Assembly: GCF_910592395.1 (NCBI RefSeq)
Contig: NC_088317.1
Span: 18,338,039 to 18,402,038 of the forward strand
DNA: 64,000 nucleotides
Source of the DNA: Lineus longissimus
Lineage: Eukaryota; Nemertea; Pilidiophora; Heteronemertea; Lineidae
Reading direction: 5' to 3'
Position numbers and translations under genes: made by a program. The notes beneath the pieces were generated by a model. It was not told where the DNA came from. It saw only the letters and a program-made list of their open reading frames with translations, and ran no database searches. Below are positions 1-11,924 of this stretch, piece after piece (position 1 is the first letter of the stretch; each line of letters opens with the position of its first letter).

Positions 1-162
1 ACAGGCGATCAAATTTGAAGAAGCTCAGTCTCGTACATGTCGTAATGCTCTGAGTTCAGGCTTTCGATGCCTCTGGATTACCCTGCTTCCAAAGTCGTTG
101 TTAATTTCCTACCGTTGTCATCATCGCATTATTTGGACGTTTCAACATATCATACTCACCTG

Positions 163-368
163 AAAAATAGTAAACAGAATAATATGACAGATTTATGAAT
201 AAAGGCAAGACCAAATAGATGTTGCATTCTCTGAAAGAAAATCTGAAAAAAATGTATTTGACCCAAAATAGTGAATAGAACATGACAGAGCTACAAATAA
301 ACATTCATATAAAACAAATTTAGTGCCATCTGGAAGAAAAGCTGAAAAGTGAAGAATTTGTCCCCAAA
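163..368. repeat. 101-bp tandem duplication
   Basis: Two diverged units begin AAAAATAGTAAACAGAA (163) and AAAATAGTGAATAGAA (265). Both continue with ATGACAGA, AATAAA, a GAAGAAAA/GAAAGAAAA word, CTGAAAA and TTTGACCC/TTTGTCCCC. A third start (AAAATAATTAAG) is visible at 366. Confidence 0.5.
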
Positions 369-831
369 ATAATTAAGTTGACCTAAAAAGATGGAACCGA
401 GAGAAAGTTTGCTAAAGGCAACTCAGAGTGAAGACTGATGTTATGGGTTTAAAAAATGGATCTTTTAAAGGTTTCTATCTATTCTGTTTCCATTCAACTC
501 AACTTTTCATAATGGGGAAGTTGTGCTCTGGTCTTTAAAAATGTTATTGATAAATCTGACTGAGAATCTAAAAATGGTCTCCATAGTGCATGAACAGCAG
601 CAGGAAGCTTTGGTTTTCACAGGGATTAGATGCGCATTGATATTGCAAGGTTAAAAAGAGACCTTTAAGTGGTTAATGCTTCCTGTTTAGCAAGGTAGTT
701 CACAGGATGCACGAGAACCTGGCGGAAACGAACTTGACAAAAATATCTTGCTCAAACCTCTGCCAACTGCGGTGCTGATCAAAAGTCCTAATAGTATTAC
801 AGCAGGTTGCGTATTGCCACAGCTGAAATGT

Positions 832-850
832 TATGATGATGATGATGATT
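832..850. repeat. (GAT)6 microsatellite
   Basis: A pure run TGATGATGATGATGATGATT lies in otherwise unremarkable AT-rich DNA. Confidence 0.8.
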
Positions 851-1926
851 TTAACTTTCTATTATGAGTAAGCGTCATATGTCATGGCAGGATCTTCCAT
901 GCTCTAGTATCATCTGACAAGAAAGAAAACTCGCATCCAGAAAAGGAAAACGAATACATCCAAGGTTACCATCCGATTTGGTCTTCAGGGGATGAAGCGC
1001 TCACAATCTCTGATTCTTATGCGAATATTCTACAGCTGATCAACAGCTCCCGGAGTCTCAAAGGAATCCAGACTGACTGTAATTGTGATTCGTCATTCTC
1101 GTATTGATGTTGGCCGTTTTCCGGACAAGGCGAGATTAGGCGGGTTGAGGTTTTTTAACTGAGATTTGCCAAGATGAACATCATCAAGGCTGTACAGTTT
1201 AAGATTTCTTGCATAGAATTGTGAGGAAAATACTTAGCTTTTGCATTCTGTATTTCATATGACACTATGACCATTTACAATATTTTTCATCTAAAGTGAA
1301 ATTCAAAGAGCAAAATCTGCAAAAGGCCTTCACCCGTCCCCCCTTCCAAACATTGTGAAGATGTTGATGCACATTGAAATTAATCAACAGTCCCTAGTTA
1401 CATTAGGATATCCACTGAACAATAACGTAATCAGTATCAATGCTCCAGATATATTTCATCAGTCTGTCATCCAAAGCTTCTTTCGCGCTGCACAGTCCTT
1501 GGTATGCCAAGCCAGCCATTGACCTCATGAGAAAAAAGCAATAGAGCCAAAGTAATAACCCACCATAAGAGCTCTTCAGTCTTAAGTTGACGTCTCATTA
1601 CTTCAATGATACAAGATATACACGAGATGGTCAAAGACTGCCCAACAGCAGTGTAAGTGCTGAGAAGGATATCGCATGCTTGTCCACAGTTGATGAGCAC
1701 AAAAATATGTTTGTGGGGACGATTTATAAAGAGTTTCGTTTCAGCCCTGTTTGAAACATGGGCACAAGCTTTTTCTGTGGATTTTTTTCAAAAGCAGTGG
1801 TTGATTACTTCAAGATAAAAGACACAAGAGATGGTAAGAGACATCTAAGACTGTTACAATTAACAGTGTGTTCGTCTAAGACTTCAAAGAAAGATGTCTT
1901 AGGTAGGCCACATGCTTGTTCTAATG

Positions 1927-2046
1927 TTGCTACTGCTGCTGCTGCTCCTGATGATGATAATGATGACGATGACGGTACTGCTACTGCCACCGCCGCCGAT
2001 GATGATGGACAACGATGACGACGCCAATGATGACGATGATCATCTG
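1927..2046. repeat. Triplet microsatellite cluster (GCT/GAT/GAC)
   Basis: Interrupted runs of GCT, GAT, GAC and GCC triplets fill this stretch. They produce open frames on both strands rich in Ala, Asp, Leu or Met, which are artefacts of the repeat. Confidence 0.8.
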
Positions 2047-3717
2047 CTTGAAAGACTGACAAGACAAAAACTCACCAATTCTCAAACAACAAAACTGTTT
2101 CTCAACAAAAGTCAACACTTTCAATTTCCCCCTTGGGGAGACTTTCATTATATCCTCAGGCATTTGAATGATCAATTTCAATGAATCTTCAGGCAGCGCA
2201 TTGAAGACTCGACCAAGAGGAAGTACATGGATTTAGGACTTTAATTACTAGGGGAAGGGGAAATGGGGAATGAGGCGAAATTCAAAAGCGGTCCAATTCA
2301 AGGAAATTAAGCAACGATAGGTAGGAATTGGTGCTTTTAAGCGATATAATGACCAGGGATGTCATCTTTCCATCTGCATTGCAGAATAAAAGTATATTGA
2401 TAAAACCCTATTGTTGGAGTTGCAAGTAAGTATTGATGATGAACGTGAATGATGATGCACAAAATATCCAGAGCTGAACATTCCAATGATCATATGTACT
2501 TTAACCAGTAAACATCACCTAAAAGATCAAATTACTGCAAACTATAAGTTTCACTTACCGGAGCCTTTTGTTAACTGATGTACTCAGTATGATAAACCTT
2601 GTTCAGAAAATGCTTTACACATTACAAATTTACTGTTCTGATAAAACACAATGAAACTTATTCTGCTAATTTTCAATTCACAACAACATTGCAATGAAAC
2701 CTAAGTAAGTTAGTTATGTACATGTACATGGAATATCAGTACAAAGAAAATGTTTTTATGTGTTGTTACCAACATACGCTAGAATGAAAAAGACTTCTGA
2801 AAATTATTGATCGTCACAACAAAAATATGTGCTTTCACCTTTTCAACTTGATCCAGCACATGTGATACAATATTAATTTTTCATAACCAAATCGGATTCA
2901 CGGATTTGCTAAGATCTAAAGCGCCCAGCAAACCAGAAATTCTTATCAACGCAACCTGCGATTACTATTGCTATGATGAGCAAGAAATAGTATCTTGGCT
3001 GTGAATAAAAACGGCAACTATGAAATTGCTTCAGCTATCCCACAAATCCACTTTTGAGATGACTGCAAACTTTACTCTCCTGTGGTAGAAAATATGTTTT
3101 TCACATCATTTCAATTTATTTCTAATAAAATATTTATGCAGGAGATGCCTCACGGCATTTTATTTGTACAAAATGAAAACAATACTGTACCATGATAATA
3201 AAATGAAACCAAAGAAATTTACTTATACATAACGGTACAATATAATATTGCAGTTTAGAATATCCTTATAATAGATGTCTGAACAATGGGGATTTACAAA
3301 AAAATCTGAATACCCAAATATTGTGCCGGCATGTTATAATATAATGTCAAAGTTATTTTCACACTGATGAACTATAGACCCAAATAGAGCAGCATTATTT
3401 TGAACAAATTGGGTGTAATTTTGGGTAAGTAATGCAATTGATATATTCAATCAATGTACTCATCGACCTGCTTCTGAAACAACTCGGGACAAAATTATCT
3501 TCGGCAATTACAATTAGATCCCACACAGACTGACAAAACTGGTGTAAACCTAATGATCTGGGAAGAGTGTCTCAAAAAGGTTTAGGGTAGCCACGATGAT
3601 CTTTGATGATCACTGATTGTCACAATTAGATGTGATTGAAACTCAAACCATATTGAAGACGAATATGAAGAGGTTTACTTCACACTGAACGTCAGGGATG
3701 AACAAAAGAGAAAGTCA

Positions 3718-3862
3718 CCAGTGGAACCTCCCTTAGCGGATACCACTCTAAGGATACTAGTTTTGATCCCAAATTGGTTGTTTCCATTCAATTTGACCTT
3801 TCTAATCAGGACACCTCTCTGTTAAGGACAGTACTTGTTAGTCCCGAGGGTGTCCCTATTTT
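3718..3862 (+). repeat. CAGTGGAACCTCCC-type dispersed repeat
   Basis: The segment begins CCAGTGGAACCTCCCTTAGC and shows an alternation of GGATACCACTCTAAGGATAC and GACACCTCTCTGTTAAGGAC, ending GTCCCGAGGGTGTCCCTAT. The internal words (actctaagga, ctctgttaaggac, gagggtgtcc) are repeats of each other in both orientations. Its head matches the first 12 bases of the elements at 15448 and 47238, but the body differs. It is non-coding; class unknown. Confidence 0.5.
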
Positions 3863-6154
3863 TTTATAGTAAATAATCTACTGTACTGCAATTACTTCAA
3901 GACAGAGCTCATTCATTTCACACTGATGAACAAGGTGAACTAGAGCAGCCACTCGTCCAATTTTCAACAATTGGACATAGTTTGCGGACAACAACATAAA
4001 AAATTTATCAGCCAGAGATGTCAGACATGATAAATATCCGTACACATTGTAAAGCCACAGTATTGACTAAATGAGACGAGTATACCTAATGACCAAGTGG
4101 GTTACGTGCTAAGTGTATGCTATGGGTACTTGACAGTACTTGGCGGTAAAAGACCAGCTCTCAAGACGTAATGAAGGACCAGGTTGAGACAGCCACTGAC
4201 AGGTTTAGCCCGGGGCGCTCCACCCCTACCCTTGTATGGATCGAGTACAGTGCGTGCTTACACTCATGAGCAAGAATGCATATTTTATCATGTTGAAATT
4301 GCAGCAACCTACTTTATCGTGTCATCTGTGTCCTTACATGCATCTGACATCATGGAGTGTAACACATAAAAATACTAGTCTCAACTATGTTGCAGCATGG
4401 TTTTCAATGGAAATTTCATTACACCTTATTGATAATTCACATGCCTTGGTTTGGTCTGCTTTTCTGGTCCACCCGAGTAGTCTTTATAAGACAACCAGCT
4501 CGGTATCAATACCTATAACCAATACCTCTTGTCCGTATCAATGCCTTACACATTTTTTATATTCGAAAGAAAACATATCATCACATAATCAAATCTGGCA
4601 CGACTGATTAATTAGTAATCGAATAAAATAAGAATCTTATACGATAAATTGGTAATTAATTGAATAAGGATGTCAGTAATTAAGTTGATAATATGTTCAT
4701 TGGATACTTAATTCAATTGAAGTGACACAGTATATTTCTCCCCTATGAATAAGATACTAAGAGAAGCTGAAGTGCCGATTAGATCAAGAATTCTCTTTAA
4801 CCCTTTAACAAATGTTTAACTGTCTCATCCGGCTGCCACAAAAAAACTCTGTTGACTGATATGGCCACAGTGAAAGTAAGTGGCTGCACCCTCGTTTTAA
4901 TGGTTCTACCCCACTGTTCACTGATCATTTAGGGGTTTATAACCAGAGAGACCTAGACCTTTGACCATATTTATGCGGTAGAATCTCTTGTTATGGTAGG
5001 ACTTCCGCAACAAAGACGTCGGTCTTCCTGTAACACCATAAATACGATGGCATAATCACGATGCATAGATACTTCCGACTACAGAATTCAACCTAAGCAA
5101 ACAAAACCTGACACTATTTTTTTCCAACAGATTTCAAGTTTCTTTAACCAATTTAAGACGTATTTAAGAGTGATCCGCGTGCACTGGGATTTTCAGGAAA
5201 AACATTACTGTTTTTTTCAAGTTTGTGTATTCTGTGTATGTGGTATCCGATTAAACTTGTCAATCCTGTTCCATGCGAAAGTTAATTCAACATACTTGTC
5301 TCAATTTATTCTAAAAAGCAGTCCAAGTAATTTTACAACATAAGTTTATAAACAGTTAATGTCATACACAGGAATTCAAGCCACCCACAGAGCATATTGA
5401 AACTAGCATTGTCAAATTCGTTTGTACAATGTCCCCCCAGGTAATGTTGTCACAAGAGCACAACTTCGCCACTTAACTGCATTTGCTTGTATTCCTAAGT
5501 TTAACAGACGGATAAAGTAGCATTAGTAGGCGTTTTGACCTTGTGTATGAACGAACTTGAACAGTTCTTGATATACGGTACACATGATTTGGCATGATCT
5601 TACCGTTAATCTACTGTTGTTTCTGGTTTCCTTTTCTAAAAGGAAAAGCTTGCTTAATCTGATAATCAACACGTTTTCTACGAAGTATGTACTGCCAATT
5701 CAAACGTTTTTCCAATGGCTTTCCCTGCATCTTGAGTCATAGTCTTCATAATGGGTTTTAACAGCACAGATTAAACATTGCTTTGTTGGTAAATAGCCGT
5801 CTGTCGGCCTGGCGTTAGCTTAAGGTCTATGATGTATTTGTAGTGTAAAGTAGCGATATGTTTGGACTGAATACAAGGATATTCCTAAAGGCAGAATTTA
5901 ACATATGGATTTCTGACATGAAAACAAACCTACATGGGAACCATGTTCCGTGCCCTTGGTCTTTTTGAGTTTCCAGTTTTGTAAGCTATTCTTTTTACCT
6001 TTTTTTTTTTAGATACTCAATCTGTTTTATCAGATGTTCTACCATTTTAAATTTGTCACTGTTTTTAATAATTTAATAATTTTTCCTTCCTACATATGTA
6101 CAGTGCTTAGAAAATGTATTTTTTACATTAATGTAGCACTTAAATAGAATAATT

Positions 6155-6184
6155 AATTTATTATTATTATCATTATTATTATTC
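6155..6184. repeat. (ATT)n microsatellite, interrupted
   Basis: TTATTATTATTATCATTATT and neighbours form an ATT/ATC triplet run. Confidence 0.75.
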
Positions 6185-7447
6185 CATAAGTGCACTTATT
6201 TTCCCATATGCTTCATAGGGCAACCCTGAAAAGTAATGCTAGCTCAAATTAGACACTTCTGCTTGATCTGACATTCATTTTGGGTAGAAAGAGGTTAAAG
6301 ATCTGGTGGGTCTTATATGGCGGTTATCAAATGCAGATTAGTCAAATGGAGCCCTAATAAGAGATCATCCTACACGTTTAACAATTCACTTATCCCATCT
6401 GTTACATATTCATACATTTTTCACATTTAACCGATCACACATTCAGACTTAAATTGATAGATATTTATGCATTGAACGCAAATTTCCAATAGTGCCATGT
6501 GTCACAACGAGACAATGATATATGAATAAGTACATCGACCCATATTCAAAACAGTACCATGTATAACTACAGTGAATTCAACGGGCATCAATGCATTGAT
6601 ATGTTCAAATGGAATTTTGAATAAAAAAGACTCGAAAGCATCACTTAGAGAACTTTTGCGTGATGTCAGTTATGTGAATCTATTATTTTAAATGAGATTC
6701 CAGTAGTCACCTCATGGAATAATCTACTTGGCCTATCGACAGTAACACTTCTAAAATGTATTCATATGAATCTGATATAGTCTATTCCTTCTAATTGTTT
6801 CAAAAACCTCATTGCTCTGTCATCAGTGGTGATTCAGTTGCTGTTGATATCATGTGATCACGTTGACAGGACTTTCAACTTTAGCACACCGAAGAGAGTG
6901 TTCTCGATCCCAAATTATCCACAAGTACTCTGATTATTAACATGAACTTTTTCATAATTTTACATAATTTACTGATAGGAGCTAATACGTCAAAGGTCAA
7001 GCAACTACGACTGCCCAACAGCACGCTATATGCGGCTACAAAACGTATTGGATCCCTGTGCCCGGCTCCTGTGTCTCCTCTATTTCCCTTTTAAACAAGG
7101 TATGTCAGTCCATATCAGCCTCTTCCCCAAGCCCAACAATATACATTGTGCAGCCATAAACGAATCGGATCATGATCCCCATCGGCCTCCTGCCAACATT
7201 CCCCCTTTGAATAAGAAGATGTCCCCATGTCAACCATATAACCCGATGAGAACACCCCATGAACATGCATTAAATGTAGCTATGAAATGAAACACTTTGC
7301 GCAATGCAGCACTGAAAATAATGGCAATCGAGCATAATGAAGCGCATCGCATCCCGATCAATTCAATCATGCCTTTCATCAGATTTATACAAATTCCAAT
7401 CGAAAGATGCGACTTGCGCAACCTGAGACAAATCACATTACCAAATG

Positions 7448-7575
7448 CTCCATGCAGAGTTTTTTACATCCTCTATCTTGGTATTGGATTCGACTGAATT
7501 GACCCTAAATGTACATACTCCATGCAGTGTGTTTTTATATCTTCGGACTTGGTGTTGGTTGACTGGAGTAGATCA
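7448..7575. repeat. 70-bp tandem duplication
   Basis: CTCCATGCAGAGTTTTTTAC at 7448 and CTCCATGCAGTGTGTTTTTA at 7518 start two diverged units. Both continue with ATC..TC..CTTGGT.TTGG and a GACTG word. Confidence 0.5.
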
Positions 7576-9340
7576 ATTCTGCTGACCAACACGCGGTGGG
7601 ATACATCACACTGAGGTGAAGTACTGAATTGGAAATGTTAAAGAGTCTCTCTTCTCGTTATTAAAGTGGACAAGTGTCGTAAATTCTTAACCATCTATGG
7701 AAGAAAGACATCTGAGTTTAAACAAGAAAAAAGTCTTATTTTGGGGTGAGCCTGTGGTATGAATGTGTTAATCATGACAGGCTCCTTCCTACGTGCATGC
7801 TCAGAATGCTCCGCGATATCGACAACAATGCTGCGGAGAAGGTTTAAGGATTGTTCTCGTTCTCAGCTGATTCAAGTAGGCCCGTATTGACAGGAGGCGG
7901 CAGTCACAGCTGTGTGTGTTCCCAGCTATGCTCGGCAACAATAGAAGCGATTGATCCAACGCTCTCACAAGCCATATAAGAGAATCGCCACGACACAGCC
8001 GCCAGCACCAAGGACGGGTAATGACAACCCCTGACCACCGAGTTGTCAGTTGGTCATGATGTTACGTTCCAACTTGGCCTTTGTTTCGATATCATAGTAA
8101 TAAACCGGTCTCAGTTTGGTAAAACTAGTGCATGTCGATCTCTCCAACGTGCACACGTACATGCTATAAGCTTACATTAATCCACAACAATGCTTATAAA
8201 TGAAATGATCGCTAAGCAGAAAATGATAGCAGTACTTGTAGCTACATGTAGCTGTTTTCTCATAGCCACAAATACTTGCTGTACTTATACCGTATTCTGA
8301 TGCATTCCCGCTCAGCGTCACTTGTAGCTGTAGATCACCCTTTTGGGTGCAATTTGGAAAAATCTATGATTTTTTCTTCTATATTTTCAAGTTAGGAAGA
8401 ACATTTTTTAATGTTGTCAACTGATTGCTCGTGTGAAATATTCAGGGCAATTTAAGTAACGACAGAAAAAAACCAGTGCCTTATCTTGATTTCTTGAACA
8501 ATTTTCTTGGTGTCGTGAGGCCAAAACAATTCGAAGAGAAGTAATATATAATTCAACCAGTAATATATCAAATGAAAAGGAAATTGAATCAATATACACC
8601 ACAGTCATGACATTATAGCATAGTTTTGCTAATGAATCAACGACAACTGGAACAGTGACATAACACGATGAATATAATGTGTAAATAGGCATTTACTGAT
8701 TCACCCTGTATAAGCTGTAAATCAATGAGAAATAGCACTAATACACACTACAGTATCGCCTAGAACACACGCAGATACTATGAATGCACAACCACAATCT
8801 TGTCCGCAACAGCCACAGAACACGTGTGGAATTCCAATCCCAGCACACTATCCAAATATTTGAATAAGTGCTTCCTTATCGATTCACCCTGTATAGCCTA
8901 TAAATCGATAGTGGCTATTTGATAGTCTATGGACTTTAACTTGTTATTCATACAAGCATTCATATCCACTTAAGGACATTTAGGACCCTGAATGCTGAGG
9001 TGCAACATGGATGTGTAGCAATCATTGTTATTAGAATAACTGATTTGATGTTTGGAAAGAGAGGAAAATAATTAATCGGTTTTCTGTAAATTATTAATAA
9101 CTTCGTTTGGTGCAGGCGAGGTGATGTCAATCGTCGTTGCTGTACAGTCAATCAGTGTCATATTGTCCAGAGTGGACTGCGATGAAATAGATTTTCCTGG
9201 GAGTGGTATTTGCTACTGGATATCAGTAGGTTGTACCACGGACAAGAGTCGCCTCCTTAGCCTTGGTCCAAGAGGAGGTACACTTCGATACAAAAGCAAA
9301 ATAGCTGAACAGAAATACTTTCAGTGGTGCTTCATAAGAA

Positions 9341-9410
9341 GCCGCGGTGGTGTAGTGGCTCAGGTCTCTGACTAGCGGTCATGAAGTCCCTGGTTCCATC
9401 CCCCATTGTC
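9341..9410 (+). repeat. tRNA-derived SINE head
   Basis: GCCGCGGTGGTGTAGTGGCT matches an A box with its usual lead-in, and CCTGGTTCCATCCCCC about 35 bases later matches a B box with one or two changes. The 7-bp acceptor stem cannot form, which excludes a working tRNA. The body 3' of 9410 is not recognisable as a known SINE tail and grades into diverged repeats up to about 10250. Confidence 0.5.
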
Positions 9411-11699
9411 AACAAACAACTTCATTGGCATTCTAAGCTGTTAAGACAAGGACAAGCGATAACCAGCAATATATTCAACGATTACTCGGGATGAACCATG
9501 AATGTCTTCCTGAGAGAGTAGCATTCCGATCAGCTGTCAGTGACACAGTAGTTCCGGCAGGGGCTGTCAGGAAACGTATATTATGTTTCAGACAAGGTGT
9601 AGAGAAGGACACATAGCAAGCACGCAATTAACCACCGAAGGATGGCGATCGCTGGCATAAGTCAAGCTGAGAGCTTTATCCGATGTCTTATTGACAGGGT
9701 ACCGTTAGAGCTAACTTCGACTGTCAGTGTCAGTGTCAACAGTATCAGTATGGCTGTCTGGCCATAGTTTTATTAACCCATCATTCAAAAACTTGCAATC
9801 TTTGTCAATGGCCAACCAGATTAGAATATTACCCGAGCTGAACCAAGACCCTTCCTGCGACAGTGTTGACAGGCCTTAAGATAGCTTCAGTTATGAGTGT
9901 CAGTGAGGAGACAGGCTGTCCCTGTGGTTTCAGAGCTGGCTGTGTTCAGAACATGAATACTGTTGGGGCAATGAAGAATGTATGTCGAACATACATTTAA
10001 TCCATCAAAGACTGGTGATCTCAGTCAATGACCGCGGAACATGAACATTACACCGAGCAGAACCTGGCTGGGTTCACCACTGGGAATATTGTTAGTGCAA
10101 TAAGTATGTAATGTCGAACAAGCGTTTAACCAATCAAATGCTGGTGATCCAAGCAATAAAACAAGCCAAATGTGAAATTTACCTGAGATGACTCAAGAAC
10201 TGTCAGTTCTTTAAAGTGTCATACATGATAGGCCTACTGTCAAAATGTTCCATGAGCTCTTTCATTCTAGGTCGTTCTTTAGTGTTACTGACTGGGTGGA
10301 AGAAAGGTCAAGTAGTTATTCGATCGAAAGCTTACAATACTCGCCAGTGAGCAGGTTATATTTCTACTGCCCCAACATGCATCAGACATAACCTTTATTA
10401 CAGTTACCTGTTCATGCTCCTTATTTCTCATGGCAAGAGTAGATTAAAGATTCTTTAATCTGTACTTTCTCATGGAGGTCTGACATGACATGACTGGCAC
10501 TAAGCTTTACAGGATCATCCAAATAAACCACCAATTCTCCAGTAACTGCAAACACATCTCTAAGGTTTCACTATAGCGTAAACTAGAGTTATCACAACAC
10601 ACATTCTTGTGATGGAAATCGCAAGTGATATCTTGCACCTGTAAACAAGCTTGAAGCGAACATGGTTAAGTGCCTTTCCTAAGATACCATGAGATTTCAC
10701 AGAGCCACCAATGCTTTACAGTACATGATTCTACAAATGAACCATCCTGCTCCTCAGAAAGCTATGTTATACTCTTGCTTTTAGAAAACATCAACTCTCG
10801 GCTGCGGCTAAGATAACTGAAAATCTATAATTTTGCCGATAAGAGTTCAACTCCCATTCTTGCATCATGATGTGCATGGGATCGTTTTCTATCAAAGAAC
10901 GGATGAGAAAGATTTATCCGCTATTTTCGACTGTGGATAATATTCATGGTAAAGCTGTCTAGCTGGTTGAGAACGAACGACTGTATTTTGAGATAAGGCA
11001 TTCATGAGGCTTGGCGCAGCAGGTTACCAATTTCATGTTCATGCGTGCGCTACTAAGAAGTGAGAAACGTCCAGCTTGCCTTGAATGAGAGACAACATTG
11101 TGAATTTGAAATATGTCAAATCCCCCACAGCCATCAGTACAAGTTAATATTTTCGTAGCAGAATTAGCTAACATCTCTAAACTCGTTATCGCCCCGCCCC
11201 CTCCCCATCAGCAGCCATAAATTCAAAGCAACCAAGCGTGCACTATAATTACGACAAGTTTCCCTCCAACATCGTAAACAGCACGGCCAATGAAAGAGCG
11301 TATTTGAATTTACGCTGTGCAATGTGTAATGTTTTAATTAAATCCTAGTCGCACTGTGATTGACTGCAGAAGGTTCCGTCGTAGAACAACGGTTGAGTGG
11401 AAACCGCCTGATTAGGCGATTGACTGATTGCTGATTTCTCCCCAAGCTCCTTATTGTTATTCTTCGACCCCAGCACCTGTAATTACCACGACATTTCGAC
11501 ATATGTAATTACAAGCCGAGAATAAAGGTGTACATTTTACACACTAATCACAAGTGATGAATAGGGGCTTTAGAAAGACGCTCAGGTTCAAAATTGCTGA
11601 TGCCTTTGCATGAACTATAACTTTAGAAGCAGAAGGAAAGCGTATCATTAACTTCGTTTTTAACATTGTCTCTAACAAAGAAGAAAAGTCAACAAGAAC
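9411..11699. other. Non-coding stretch with diverged repeats
   Basis: From 9470 to 10230 a pattern like TTTAACCCATCAAA..CTGGTGATC...ATTACCCGAGCTGAACCAAG recurs about four times, with decay. A 21-bp odd palindrome lies at 10441-10461. The remainder is unremarkable. Confidence 0.45.
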
Positions 11700-11924
11700 A
11701 ATACGATTTTCCGCCAAAATTTTGCACCTTGCAAAATTACCCCCCCCCCCCCAAAAAAAACATAAAATTTTCACGATTTTTAGTTAGGCAGATTATGGCA
11801 TTGCTTTTGGTTTTCTCATTAAAAAAACAAAGTTTCACAATTTGATATTTGCCAAACTTGGGCATTTGCAAAATATCAAAAATAACAACACACCCGTGAC
11901 GAACTTTGGTGGTTTACAGTAAAG
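11700..11924 (-). repeat. ACTGTAAACC-family dispersed repeat (copy 1)
   Basis: On the minus strand the copy starts TTTACTGTAAACCACCAAAG, followed by AT-rich stretches with TTTTTGATATTTTGC, AATATCAAATTGTGAAA, a stretch similar to CATAATCTGCC, and an A-rich and C-rich simple tract (13 C at 11740-11752, then 8 A). A second copy in the same orientation lies at 62915-63128. Borders are soft because of decay and low complexity. Confidence 0.45.

Larger units (their letters stand above)
369..3717. other. Non-coding, apart from triplet repeats
   Basis: AT-rich DNA containing the two triplet tracts at 832 and 1927-2046. On the minus strand, 1690-1390 has two adjacent frames with protein-like composition (see findings), but no supported gene. 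Confidence 0.5.
3863..9340. other. Non-coding stretch
   Basis: AT-rich, with an ATT tract (6155) and a 70-bp duplication (7448). Two copies of GATTCACCCTGTATA about 183 bp apart lie at 8698 and 8881. Open frames of up to 123 codons show no leader, domain or splice context. Confidence 0.5.

Noticed and set aside
1758-2184. Open frames on both strands with Ala, Asp, Leu and Met runs
   Set aside because: They are products of the triplet microsatellite at 1927-2046, open in several frames at once.
9341-9410. Functional tRNA gene
   Set aside because: The internal promoter boxes are present but the first seven bases cannot pair with the expected 3' end.
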